NCBI GenBank assembly: GCA_030694965.1
Contig: JAUYTZ010000006.1
Span: 62,001-126,000, forward strand
Origin: Candidatus Paracaedibacteraceae bacterium
GTDB taxonomy: Bacteria > Pseudomonadota > Alphaproteobacteria > Paracaedibacterales > CAIOTO01
Reading direction: 5' to 3'
Length of the DNA stretch: 64,000 nt
Shown: positions 17,950 to 26,278 of the stretch, piece by piece
Position numbering within the stretch: position 1 is the first letter of the stretch
Layout of the letters: every line of letters starts with the position of its first letter
Notes under the pieces: generated by a model
The model's input: the letters and a program-made list of their open reading frames with translations, nothing else
Databases searched by the model: none
Told to the model about the DNA's origin: nothing
Made by a program: the position numbers and the translations under genes

Positions 17950-19437
17950 ATGAAAAAAATTAATTTAGTACTAGGTCTTAGCTGCGCATTATCTACCTTT
18001 CACGCATTTGCAGAGTTAAATACGACACCACAAAGCACAGGTGTAATTGTTACAGCGCCCTTAACGGAACAATCAGATGTTTTACAAATTGCGCCAGCAA
18101 AAGCAGCTATATCAACATTAGCAGATGCGCTTGCTGCAGCATATATAAACAATCCTGATTTACAGCAAGCACGTCAAGAACTAATGGCAAAGCATGAAAA
18201 AATTGCACAAGCAAAAGCAGAGTACTTGCCTCAAATTAAATCGCAAGTAAGTATTGCAGGCAGTAAAATGCAAGGTTCAGGATCGGCTAAAGACACATCA
18301 ACCAGCTACCCAAGCTCACAACGCACAAGCACACGTTCAGGACAAGTTACATTTTCACAAAATCTATTTGCTGGTGGATCAACAGCTGCCAACATTCTTT
18401 CAGTTGATCAATCTATTCGAGCCACATGGGCTGATTTACTTTCTAAAGAACAGAAAGTATTTTCTGATGTGATTAAAGGGTATCTTGATTTAATTAGCAA
18501 AACATTGAAGGTTGAGGTTCATAAGGCGAACAATGCAGCTATGAAAAAAAGTTATGAGACTGCTTTTGAAAAACATAAAATCGGCGAAGAACCACTGACA
18601 CAGGTTGCAAACGCTGAATCAAAACTTGCAAAAGCAGAGGCAGATCTTCGTTCAGCTGAAGCAGATGTGATTGGTGCCAAAGCAAGTTTATTTGCCATTA
18701 TTGGCGCTGAACCAAGCAATAACTTAAAAAAACCTGAAGTACCTGAAAATTTACCAAAAACGCTTGACCAAACCATTTTACTTGCTATTGAAAACAACCC
18801 AGATGTAATTAAAGCACAATTTGATCACAAAAGCGCACAAGCAAACATTGATAAAATTAATGGAAAATATTTACCAAGTCTCGATTTGCGTGCACAAACA
18901 AAACGTGACGAAGCGAGTCAACGCTCTATCAATGCAACTCCATATGTAACTAATACAAAACTTTCAAATAATTCAACAAACAATCAAGTTGTGCTTGAAA
19001 TGTCGTATGATCTTTATGCTGGCGGCACTTATTCATCACAAAAACGAGAAGCACATGAAACAGCTGTCGCAAAGCGCATTGCAATTGAAGGTGCAAAGAC
19101 ATCTGTAACAGGTAATGTAAAATCCGCATTTGAAACATACATGGCAGCAAAGATTAACGTTGGTAATTTTAATAGACAAGTAAAAGCGGCAAAAATAGCC
19201 CTTGAATCAACACGTCAAGAAGTTGAAGTTGGCACAAAAGTACTACTTGACTACCTAACAAGCCAAAGCCAACTTGTAGAAGCGCAGCTTAATCTTATTG
19301 ACTCTGAAAAAGCATACTTTCAATCTGCGTACCAAATGCTTAGCTTGCTTGGTGGCTTGCACGCAAAAGCAATGAAGCTATCTGTGCAATATTTTGATCC
19401 TGCAGCACATTATGATAATATTACAGTTGGATTTTAA
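17950..19437 (+). CDS. tolC: TolC-family outer-membrane efflux/type I secretion channel
   Basis: Trimeric outer-membrane channel for type I secretion and multidrug efflux. A signal peptide (MKKINLVLGLSCALSTFHAFA) is followed by two OEP repeats: LAAAYINNPDLQQARQELMA then QVTFSQNLFAGG in the first half, and AIENNPDVIKAQFD then LEMSYDLYAGG in the second. The duplicated aromatic-rich beta segments and helical hairpins are as expected. 495 residues, the normal length. The TolC partner pumps are not in the window. Confidence 0.95.
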   Translation: MKKINLVLGLSCALSTFHAFAELNTTPQSTGVIVTAPLTEQSDVLQIAPAKAAISTLADALAAAYINNPDLQQARQELMAKHEKIAQAKAEYLPQIKSQVSIAGSKMQGSGSAKDTSTSYPSSQRTSTRSGQVTFSQNLFAGGSTAANILSVDQSIRATWADLLSKEQKVFSDVIKGYLDLISKTLKVEVHKANNAAMKKSYETAFEKHKIGEEPLTQVANAESKLAKAEADLRSAEADVIGAKASLFAIIGAEPSNNLKKPEVPENLPKTLDQTILLAIENNPDVIKAQFDHKSAQANIDKINGKYLPSLDLRAQTKRDEASQRSINATPYVTNTKLSNNSTNNQVVLEMSYDLYAGGTYSSQKREAHETAVAKRIAIEGAKTSVTGNVKSAFETYMAAKINVGNFNRQVKAAKIALESTRQEVEVGTKVLLDYLTSQSQLVEAQLNLIDSEKAYFQSAYQMLSLLGGLHAKAMKLSVQYFDPAAHYDNITVGF

Positions 19438-19582
19438 ATAGCATTTTGAGAGAATAAGTACAGGCTCTCTTGAAATACGCATTATAATCACTTACACTTG
19501 AGTTTAATAATTCATGATTTATTATTCCCGCATAAACGGAAATTTAGAGCAAACATGGATTAATAATAGCAAATTAAAAGCC

Positions 19583-19607
19583 AGGTCTCTCGCTTTTGCG
19601 AGGGCCT
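19583..19607 (+). other. Hairpin in the 5' leader of popZ
   Basis: AGGTCTCTCGC and GCGAGGGCCT can pair around a TTTT loop, about 45 nt before the popZ start. There is no U-tract, so it is not an ordinary terminator. It could be a leader structure or a weak end signal for tolC. Confidence 0.3.
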
Positions 19608-19650
19608 AGCTTGAAACAAAACGCAATAAATTAAGAAAAGGCACCATCAT

Positions 19651-20283
19651 ATGACAACATCCAATCACTCAGATGATGATCAAGAAATGTCAATGGATGA
19701 AATCCTAGCTTCCATCAGAAGGTATGTATCATCTGATGAGCCAGACCCAAAAGAAACGGTAAAAACTTCTGAGCGCACACCAAGTTTGAATATAAATCGC
19801 AATGAAGATATTGTGCGTTTAGATGAATCAAAAAAAGCAGAGCCCCTTCGCCCATCATCCGTTAACAATGACGCTTTTATGCGCAAAGGATTTAATGAAT
19901 CACGTGTTGAGGCAAAAATAGAACAACGTGCCGAACTAAAAGCAGAACCACGAGATTTTCGTCCTGAGCCATGGTTTGCTGCATCAAAGCAAACGCAACC
20001 ACAACAAGCGACTGCAACAAAAGAAAAAGCTGCTACAGAAGAGCTCATTTCAGATAACGTACTTGCATCAACAATGGAATCTTTTTCAAAATTACGTGAT
20101 GCTTCTTTGCAAAAAACTACACCAGAAATACAGCCAACGGCAACGGCGCCAACACTGGATCAATTATTTGAAAACCTTGCACGGCCTATGATTCGCGAGT
20201 GGCTCAATACCAATTTACCGCCAATGGTTGAGCGTATGGTGTTAAAAGAAATACAGCGCATTACAAACTCGCTAACGAACTAA
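19651..20283 (+). CDS. popZ: PopZ-type polar organising protein (DUF2497)
   Basis: In Caulobacter, PopZ forms a polar matrix that anchors the centromere complex and polar proteins. This 210-residue protein has the two conserved ends of the family: an N-terminal helix (MSMDEILASIRRYVSSDE) and a C-terminal oligomerisation region (LDQLFENLARPMIREWLNTN, then LPPMVERMVLKEIQRI). About 120 disordered Glu/Pro/Ala-rich residues lie between. It sits directly downstream of tolC as in related genomes, although valS, the usual next gene, is absent and a palindromic repeat and rluC follow. Confidence 0.88.
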   Translation: MTTSNHSDDDQEMSMDEILASIRRYVSSDEPDPKETVKTSERTPSLNINRNEDIVRLDESKKAEPLRPSSVNNDAFMRKGFNESRVEAKIEQRAELKAEPRDFRPEPWFAASKQTQPQQATATKEKAATEELISDNVLASTMESFSKLRDASLQKTTPEIQPTATAPTLDQLFENLARPMIREWLNTNLPPMVERMVLKEIQRITNSLTN

Positions 20284-20315
20284 TAGCGAAATCCAGCATA
20301 AGCTCCACAACCAAT

Positions 20316-20432
20316 TTCATCCTCGGACTTGATCCGAGGATATCTACTATTAAAATTGCAGATAACATTAAAACAATACCTATCATTTGCCTTCTGATCT
20401 TCATAGATCTTCCGGTCAAGTCCGAAAACGAC
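20316..20432. repeat. Palindromic intergenic repeat, copy 2 (about 117 bp)
   Basis: Inverted arms at about 20316-20342 and 20403-20432 read TCCTCGGACTTGATCC and TTTTCGGACTTGACCGG in the same orientation. They match the arms of the element at 6206-6330, including part of the core (CATTTGCCTTNTGATCTTCAT). It fills the popZ-rluC spacer. Confidence 0.75.
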
Positions 20433-20503
20433 ACAAACAACAAAAGCAAATAAAACCCGAATGTGACAAATTGGGGCTAAAAAGATAAACAAGGAACTAC
20501 CCC

Positions 20504-21472
20504 GTGTACAAATCATATATTGTAGAAAACACCCCAACCACGCGGCTTGACCGGTGGATTAAACGCGAATTCCCTAATGTAACCCAAGGGCAAATTGAAA
20601 AGTGGTTACGTAGTAAAGACATTACTGTTGGCGGCAAAAAAGTTGAATCATCCTTTAGAATCAGCGAATTTGACACCGTTCAAATAAAAACGATCATTGC
20701 TGATATTATGTCAAAACAAGACAAGTCACCTTTAAACTTACCGCACCACATGCCAACGCGCGCGGATGCTGATGAGATTGCATCCTATATTATATGGGAA
20801 GATGACGAGCTACTTATCTTGAATAAGCCATCAGGCCTTGCAACACAAGGCGGCACAAAGACACACCACCATGTGGATCAATTGCTAAAAGCATACCAAT
20901 ATCATTATTGCAAAAAAATCCCTCTTCGCCTTGTACATCGTCTTGACCGTGACACAAGCGGCATCTTAGTCATTGCAAAAACACTAAAAGCGGCGAATAA
21001 TTTAGCGGATCAATTTAAAAATAACCTGATGAGTAAGACATATTGGGCTATTGCCCACGGCAGAGTAACCCCCTTGCACGGCATTATCGACGCACCAATT
21101 GCAAAAACCGAACGCCCTGGGAAAGGCGGCGAAATGATGGCAGTTGACTTTAAAGAAGGCAAAAAGGCGCAAACAACATATCGCGTTATAAAATCATTTG
21201 GATCATTCAGCTGGTTTGAATTAAGGCCGCATACAGGGCGTACACACCAATTACGCGTACATTTAGCATGGCTTGGCAATCCAATTCGTGGCGACGGTAA
21301 ATATGGCCTGCGTGACGACGGTTTTCATGATGATGAACGCCTGCACCTTCATGCACGTTCTATTAAGCTTAAAAACATTGATGGAGATGTCATGACGTTT
21401 ACAGCGCCGCCGCCAGAACATATTGTAGACACACTATGCCGTAACAGCATTAACTGGGAACAGTATGCTTAA
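20504..21472 (+). CDS. rluC: RluC/RluD-family 23S rRNA pseudouridine synthase
   Basis: Converts uridines of 23S rRNA to pseudouridine. The 322 residues comprise an N-terminal S4 RNA-binding domain (about residues 12-60, TRLDRWIKREFPNVTQGQIE) and a catalytic domain with the RluA-family active-site motif LVHRLDRDTSGILVIAKT. The downstream TGRTHQLRVHLAWLGNPIRGD segment is also present. The start is GTG at 20504 with AAGGAA 9-10 nt upstream. The S4 domain points to RluC or RluD; RluC fits slightly better but the position specificity is inferred. It is transcribed after the palindromic repeat and ends at a good terminator. Confidence 0.9.
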   Translation: MYKSYIVENTPTTRLDRWIKREFPNVTQGQIEKWLRSKDITVGGKKVESSFRISEFDTVQIKTIIADIMSKQDKSPLNLPHHMPTRADADEIASYIIWEDDELLILNKPSGLATQGGTKTHHHVDQLLKAYQYHYCKKIPLRLVHRLDRDTSGILVIAKTLKAANNLADQFKNNLMSKTYWAIAHGRVTPLHGIIDAPIAKTERPGKGGEMMAVDFKEGKKAQTTYRVIKSFGSFSWFELRPHTGRTHQLRVHLAWLGNPIRGDGKYGLRDDGFHDDERLHLHARSIKLKNIDGDVMTFTAPPPEHIVDTLCRNSINWEQYA

Positions 21473-21498
21473 AGCACGTAAATTTATTAGGACCAACA

Positions 21499-21532
21499 AA
21501 ACGCTTTAGACATATGTTTAAAGTGTTTTTTT
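21499..21532 (+). terminator. Intrinsic terminator after rluC
   Basis: AACGCTTTA and TAAAGTGTT form a stem around GACATATGTT and are followed by a run of T, 27 nt past the rluC stop. Confidence 0.85.
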
Positions 21533-21567
21533 ATGACCTTAATTTCTTTTTCATTACAACATCTTTT

Positions 21568-21596
21568 GTCATTCTAGCGAAGGCAGGAATCCATGG
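21568..21596. repeat. Remnant of a GTCATTC...GGAATCC dispersed repeat
   Basis: GTCATTCTAGCGAAGGCAGG followed by AATCCATGG is a degenerate form of the short GTCATTCCCGCGAAAGCGGG repeat that is widespread between genes of alphaproteobacteria. It lies in the spacer between rluC and the outer-membrane protein gene. Only one clear copy is visible here. Confidence 0.5.
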
Positions 21597-21703
21597 CTGC
21601 TTGCATGTTTTCCTCATACATAACCACAACTTTTAAATATATTTCCGTATACCCCGATGGTGCTCGTGTTCGTCACGACAAAAAAGAAACAATGCACACA
21701 CAA

Positions 21704-21738
21704 GAAAAAACCCATGACTTTTATCATGGGTTTTTTTA
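21704..21738 (-). terminator. Bidirectional intrinsic terminator of the beta-barrel gene
   Basis: CCCATGA and TCATGGG pair around CTTTTA, flanked by A7 on one side and T7 on the other, so the hairpin can act in both directions. It lies 29 nt past the minus-strand stop codon. Confidence 0.88.
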
Positions 21739-21766
21739 GATTGATTAATTAGAAGTTCTGGTGGAA

Positions 21767-22528
21767 CTAGAACTTGTAAGCAGCACCAATTACAAAACGG
21801 TGGCTTTTATAAGATGTTTGGCTGTAACCAGTCTTAATCTTTTTACCCAAGTTATATGTATATTCAGCGCGAACAAGAACGTTACCAAAAGCTCTTTCAT
21901 AACCAAATGCTGGAGCAAATGCCATTTCAATTTTTTGTTTGCTTGATTTTGAACCAGTGTAAGCTGTGTTATTTGCAGTTGCCACTGACGTTATCGCACC
22001 AGCATCATCAATCACATCTTCACGTGTAGTTCTTGTAGCAACTTGAGATCCATCAACAGATACTTTGTCTCTGCTAATTTCAATGCCTGGCTTTACATAT
22101 ACCAAGTTTTCACCAAAAACAACACCCATGCGTGGTGCAAAACCAAATACTAAACCACGCTTATATTTTGATGTTATTGTACCAACCAAGTCAGCATCAG
22201 AGTTGCCACCTGAAATCGTTACAGATTTCTTTGCTGAATCAGCAAGAATTGACATTTCCGCACCAAGGTAAAAACCATTTAAATTTTGACCATAACCAAA
22301 ATATGTTCCAACTAAAAAGCCATTTGATTTTTTAGTTTTATTTGGGTACACAGCATCAATATCTTCTAATTTATTAAAGATAACATGTGCATTATCTAAC
22401 TTTGTTGTATGCTTTGCGAAACCAGCTTGAGCTCCAAGGTAAAAACCGTTAAATGATTTTGAACCTTCAGCGCTTGCTGAGAATGCTGTTGCTGCCAATA
22501 AAGCAGACGCTAATATTATTTTTTTCAT
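21767..22528 (-). CDS. Outer-membrane beta-barrel protein (OmpA-like/Omp25 type)
   Basis: A 253-residue predicted eight-stranded barrel. A signal peptide (MKKIILASALLAATAFSASA) precedes FNGFYLGAQAGFAKH; alternating-residue strands with aromatic girdles follow, and the protein ends HRFVIGAAYKF, the C-terminal Phe signal read by the Bam complex. There is no periplasmic OmpA peptidoglycan-binding domain. The expected role is a major surface porin-like or structural protein. It is monocistronic with a strong terminator. I cannot assign a specific ligand. Confidence 0.85.
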   Translation of the reverse strand: MKKIILASALLAATAFSASAEGSKSFNGFYLGAQAGFAKHTTKLDNAHVIFNKLEDIDAVYPNKTKKSNGFLVGTYFGYGQNLNGFYLGAEMSILADSAKKSVTISGGNSDADLVGTITSKYKRGLVFGFAPRMGVVFGENLVYVKPGIEISRDKVSVDGSQVATRTTREDVIDDAGAITSVATANNTAYTGSKSSKQKIEMAFAPAFGYERAFGNVLVRAEYTYNLGKKIKTGYSQTSYKSHRFVIGAAYKF

Positions 22529-22790
22529 GTATTAATTCCTTTCTTGAATACAAATTGATATTACAATAAAAATTCAAGTATTCCTCATTAAAACACTTAA
22601 AAGAACAGGTCCATCATTCAATCTGTGACACCAAAAACACACTTTTTTACAAAAATATTCAGGTTAATTATATAAATTTGTTGCTCTATTTTTGCAGCAT
22701 TACATTAATTCAGCAGCAAAATAAGTCACCAGCAAAAATGCCATCTCTCACTCCTTTTTTTACAATCTAAAAGCTGAATTTTCGCCGCAC
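22529..22790. other. Intergenic spacer upstream of the beta-barrel gene
   Basis: AT-rich DNA with no plausible gene. It should contain the minus-strand promoter of the outer-membrane protein gene. No repeat or structured RNA was recognised. Confidence 0.4.
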
Positions 22791-22829
22791 AAAAAATAAA
22801 AAATGGACAGTTCCATAACAGAGCTGCCC
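22791..22829 (-). terminator. Intrinsic terminator downstream of hpf
   Basis: On the minus strand GGGCAGCTC and GAACTGTCC form an imperfect stem around TGTTATG, followed by ATTTTTTATTTTTT. It lies about 95 nt past the hpf stop. Confidence 0.7.
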
Positions 22830-22847
22830 ACAAAAATTTTAAAATAA

Positions 22848-22879
22848 CTAAGTTGCTTTTATGTTAAGTTGCTTTTATG
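22848..22879. repeat. Tandem 16-bp duplication
   Basis: Two adjacent copies of TAAGTTGCTTTTATG (15 of 16 positions identical) lie between the hpf stop codon and its terminator. Probably a recent slippage duplication. Confidence 0.6.
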
Positions 22880-22923
22880 CATTGCAACGCTAACGTAACA
22901 TTAACTAGCAAACTAGTTATCAA

Positions 22924-23496
22924 TTAAGCCAATTTAAGACTTGGGTCCACCCAACCAATATGACCATCAGGGCGCTTAAACACAACATTCACTTCACCAT
23001 TTGCCGCATTTCTAAAAATCATAACCGGCGACACAGATAAATCCATTTGCATAACAGCATCCCCTACACTTAACGTGTGAATTTCACTAACTGTTTCAGC
23101 AATGATCAGTGGATTATCATCTTGCGTATCTTCTTCTTGTGCTTTAATCACAAATTTTTGCACGCGTTCTGCACGATGCTCATGATCGTCATGGTTGCGT
23201 TTTTTACTGCGCAAACGTGATCGATAACGACGCACCTGAGATTCTATTTTCCCCAATGCATGCCCAATACACTGGTATGCGTCAACTTCAATGCTTTCTG
23301 CATGAATTAAAAGACCGTGTCCTAAGTTCAACGTGATATCTACTTTGAAATGATGGTGAGCATCTTTCGTAAATGTCACTGTCACATCATGAACATCAAG
23401 CATATACCGGGTTAAAACAGTCTGAACTTCAGCAATAGCAAATTCTTTCAAGCTATCACCAACCTCGATTTGTTTTCCTGTAACTATTATTGACAT
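22924..23496 (-). CDS. hpf: Long-form ribosome hibernation promoting factor
   Basis: Binds the 30S subunit and pairs ribosomes into inactive 100S dimers in starvation. The 190 residues have an N-terminal S30AE/YfiA domain (MSIIVTGKQIEVGDSLKEFA; DVTVTFTKDAHHHFKVDITL), a charged linker and a C-terminal dimerisation domain (PVMIFRNAANGEVNVVFKRP and DGHIGWVDP). This is the long form typical of alphaproteobacteria. It is monocistronic; in many relatives the gene follows rpoN, which is absent here. Confidence 0.93.
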   Translation of the reverse strand: MSIIVTGKQIEVGDSLKEFAIAEVQTVLTRYMLDVHDVTVTFTKDAHHHFKVDITLNLGHGLLIHAESIEVDAYQCIGHALGKIESQVRRYRSRLRSKKRNHDDHEHRAERVQKFVIKAQEEDTQDDNPLIIAETVSEIHTLSVGDAVMQMDLSVSPVMIFRNAANGEVNVVFKRPDGHIGWVDPSLKLA

Positions 23497-23689
23497 AAGT
23501 ACGTACCTCGTTAAGTGCTTCTTGATAATTTAAGATAGTTCTCTACCCCTCCAGAGTCAAGCGACAGACATCAATTATCATCAATTTTTCGCTATTAAAT
23601 CCTCAAATCAGCAAAATAGTCTTTCATACTTAAAAAAAGATGCTTATAAATAAGATAATGCCTATTAAATTTGAAATACCGTTTATAAA

Positions 23690-24145
23690 ATGAAACACCT
23701 TATACACATAGCCCTTACAGGCTGTCTCATAACAGCATGCGATCCTTTTATTGATAATCATGGATTCAACCATGAAACATTAGATCTTCAAAAAATTACG
23801 ATAGGCCTAGACACAAAGGACACCGTACGCGAAAAATTTGGATCCCCTTCATCGGAACCATTCTTTCCAACGCACGCCGGGACAAAAGAAACGCAATGGC
23901 TCTACATCACAAAACGCACATCAACAAACGCGTTTTTTGAACCAAAAACCCTACTGCAACAAACAATTGTCGTTTCCTTCAGCGAAAAAGATATTGTAAC
24001 GAATGTCAAAAAAATAGAGGGTGAACATGTTGTTGAAATGAATAAAAACCAAACAGAAAGCAGTGGCTATGAATCAAGCGTGGCACGCGATATCTTTGGC
24101 AACTTTGGTCGCTATAGTGTCAAAGCACCAACAACATCACGCTAA
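23690..24145 (+). CDS. bamE: Outer-membrane assembly lipoprotein BamE (SmpA/OmlA)
   Basis: Small lipoprotein of the BAM complex that inserts beta-barrel proteins. The 151 residues begin with a lipoprotein signal and lipobox LITAC at about residue 17, followed by the SmpA/OmlA fold: ITIGLDTKDTVREKFGSPSS and ETQWLYITKR. The C-terminal 40 residues are polar and variable. Three nt separate it from holC, so the two are probably cotranscribed with hemD. Confidence 0.9.
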   Translation: MKHLIHIALTGCLITACDPFIDNHGFNHETLDLQKITIGLDTKDTVREKFGSPSSEPFFPTHAGTKETQWLYITKRTSTNAFFEPKTLLQQTIVVSFSEKDIVTNVKKIEGEHVVEMNKNQTESSGYESSVARDIFGNFGRYSVKAPTTSR

Positions 24146-24148
24146 ATA

Positions 24149-24619
24149 ATGGCATTAACCGTATCTTTTTACCACTTAACGTTAACTCCCATTGAAAAAG
24201 TGGTACCACGGCTTGTTGATAAAATTTACGCATCTAATATGCGTGCTTTTATTTGGGTCAAAAACGACGAAACTTTAAGCACGCTAAACACATCTCTATG
24301 GACATACTCTACCCTTGCGTTTCTTCCTCATGGATGCAAACTCGATCATGATGATGCTAAAGACGAGCAACCTATTTGGCTATCAACAACGCTTGAAAAT
24401 GTAAACAAGTCGACTGTTTGCGTTGTCACTAATGAAAAAGTTATCCCAAAAGCTGATTCGCTTAAATTTGATCGTATTTTAGATATATTCGATGCCACAT
24501 CTAAAACAATAGACGCAGAAGCAGTCCTCCTTACCGAACGCATTCGTTTTTATGAAAAGCAAAATGCCACAATAACACACTGGCAACAAACGAAAGAAGG
24601 TTGGCAAAAACTGACATGA
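24149..24619 (+). CDS. holC: DNA polymerase III subunit chi
   Basis: Clamp-loader accessory subunit that contacts SSB. The 156 residues show the chi pattern: VSFYHLTLTPIEKVVPRLVDK at the N-terminus, LWTYSTLAFLPHG, DEQPIWLSTT and FDRILDIFD in the second half. Length and motifs are normal. The 3' end overlaps the start of hemD in an ATGA arrangement, so translation is coupled. Confidence 0.92.
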   Translation: MALTVSFYHLTLTPIEKVVPRLVDKIYASNMRAFIWVKNDETLSTLNTSLWTYSTLAFLPHGCKLDHDDAKDEQPIWLSTTLENVNKSTVCVVTNEKVIPKADSLKFDRILDIFDATSKTIDAEAVLLTERIRFYEKQNATITHWQQTKEGWQKLT

Positions 24620-25311
24620 CAGTGCTTATTACACGTCCTTTCACTGCAGCAAAACGAACAGAACTGCTTTTTAAGTTAGCAGGCCTTTCAACGTGGATTG
24701 ATCCCGTATTAACCATTACCCAACTTCCCCAAATTATTCATTTTGATGATTATGATGCATTAATTACCACATCAGCGAATGGCGTAGAATCACTCGCCAC
24801 ATACACAGAAAACAGGCATTTTCCTCTCTTTTGTGTAGGCTCAGCGTCTCGTTATGTTGCTCATGATCTTGGTTTTAAAAATATTTTCTACCCTGAAAAT
24901 CCTGGGGCAAGAGAGCTCATTCAGCTCATCAGCATGTCTCATTACAGGCGTTTCGCCTACATACACGGCGAAACAATCAAAATAGACATTGCACGCGCAT
25001 TATCTGCTTTAGGAAATAAAGTTGAAGCTTATCGCACCTACACAACACATCCAACACTCGCGTTTGCAGATGAAACGCTTTCCTTATTTTACAGTGAGAA
25101 AATAACGGCCATTACTTTTTATTCAGAACAAAGCGCACTCCTCATACTCAAATTAATAGAAAAGCATAAACTATCGAAATACACAAAATCCATACAGGCA
25201 CTTTGTTTAAGCCAATCAATTTCAAAAAGGATTTCCTCTTATTTTTGGAAAGATGTAAACATAAGATCGACAACAGCAGAATTAGTCGCTACCCTAACAA
25301 GAAAAGAGTAA
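24616..25311 (+). CDS. hemD: Uroporphyrinogen-III synthase
   Basis: Closes hydroxymethylbilane to uroporphyrinogen III in haem synthesis. The 231 residues form the two-lobe HemD fold: MTVLITRPFTAAKRTELL, DALITTSANGVESL, FCVGSASRYVAHDLGF, then AITFYSEQSALLIL in the second half. The start at 24616 overlaps the holC stop; the frame is open from a TTG at 24601, which I reject. It is followed by the mitofilin-like gene and hemY, the classic alphaproteobacterial hem cluster without hemC. Confidence 0.9.
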   Translation: MTVLITRPFTAAKRTELLFKLAGLSTWIDPVLTITQLPQIIHFDDYDALITTSANGVESLATYTENRHFPLFCVGSASRYVAHDLGFKNIFYPENPGARELIQLISMSHYRRFAYIHGETIKIDIARALSALGNKVEAYRTYTTHPTLAFADETLSLFYSEKITAITFYSEQSALLILKLIEKHKLSKYTKSIQALCLSQSISKRISSYFWKDVNIRSTTAELVATLTRKE

Positions 25312-25327
25312 CAATGAAGCACACATA

Positions 25328-26278
25328 ATGACTACAGACGAAGAAGAAAAAAAAACAGGTATTTATAAATTCTTAGATTTTAAAAACTGGTTTTTTTCTC
25401 AATTTTGCAAAACATTTCTCATCACCTGTGTTTTAAATATTATAATCTGGGGAGGATTTATTGCAGCATTGCCCTTCTTTGGTCCAGAGCTTGAACACTT
25501 TTTATTCCCATCAGTCAAGCATATTCAAAGAATACGCACAGAAATTGATCGTATTCACTTGCTTCAAGAGGAAAAAAATAAAGATTACGAACAAAACACA
25601 TCAAAAATACAACAAGATCTTACAGAACTGCGTAATGACGTTAAAAAACTTTCTGAACAACTAAAAAGAACGCATGAACAGCCATCTCTTGGGATTCCCA
25701 CAAATTCCACATCTAATGAACTTGAAAAACACTGGAACTGCTTATTAATGAATTTTGCAAAAGGGGAATCCTTCGAAAAGGAACTTCACGCCCTTGATCC
25801 ATATGTAAAAGAACACAAAGACGTCTTAGTCGCAATCCATGAACTTGTTAATATCGCGTCAAAAGAAACACGCCCATTTAATAAATTAGCTGTTGACTTA
25901 ATAGCCATTAAAGTTCAAATAGAAAATAAGCAAACAAATGACAAAAAGGGAAAACCGATATCTAAACATTCATGGATTAACGATCTCTGGGAAAAGTTAA
26001 AAAGCCACATTTCATTTGAGCGCACAAATCAACCTCCTGTCATCCTTAAGGATCAATCTCAAAAAGAATTTCTTATAAAAACGATTGATCATGCCCTTAC
26101 CCACATTCAAAAGCACAACTACAAAGACGCTATTGATACAATTACTCCCCACAAAATCATAGCACAACCTGCTTTTGATCAATGGCTTATTGATGCAGAA
26201 GAACGCTTGTCAGTAGAACTAAAAATCGAAACACTACGCCAACATATAAACCCATTTTTGACTGCTAAGGTGAACTAA
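25328..26278 (+). CDS. Mitofilin-like inner-membrane protein (COG4223 type)
   Basis: A 316-residue bitopic protein: a cytoplasmic N-terminus, one membrane segment (about residues 32-58, FLITCVLNIIIWGGFIAALP), a coiled coil (residues about 75-120, IDRIHLLQEEKNKDYEQNTS) and a helical C-terminal domain. This layout and its position between hemD and hemY match the bacterial homologues of mitochondrial Mic60, which help shape the inner membrane in alphaproteobacteria. The conserved mitofilin signature near the C-terminus is weak here. It overlaps hemY by one nt. Confidence 0.75.
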   Translation: MTTDEEEKKTGIYKFLDFKNWFFSQFCKTFLITCVLNIIIWGGFIAALPFFGPELEHFLFPSVKHIQRIRTEIDRIHLLQEEKNKDYEQNTSKIQQDLTELRNDVKKLSEQLKRTHEQPSLGIPTNSTSNELEKHWNCLLMNFAKGESFEKELHALDPYVKEHKDVLVAIHELVNIASKETRPFNKLAVDLIAIKVQIENKQTNDKKGKPISKHSWINDLWEKLKSHISFERTNQPPVILKDQSQKEFLIKTIDHALTHIQKHNYKDAIDTITPHKIIAQPAFDQWLIDAEERLSVELKIETLRQHINPFLTAKVN

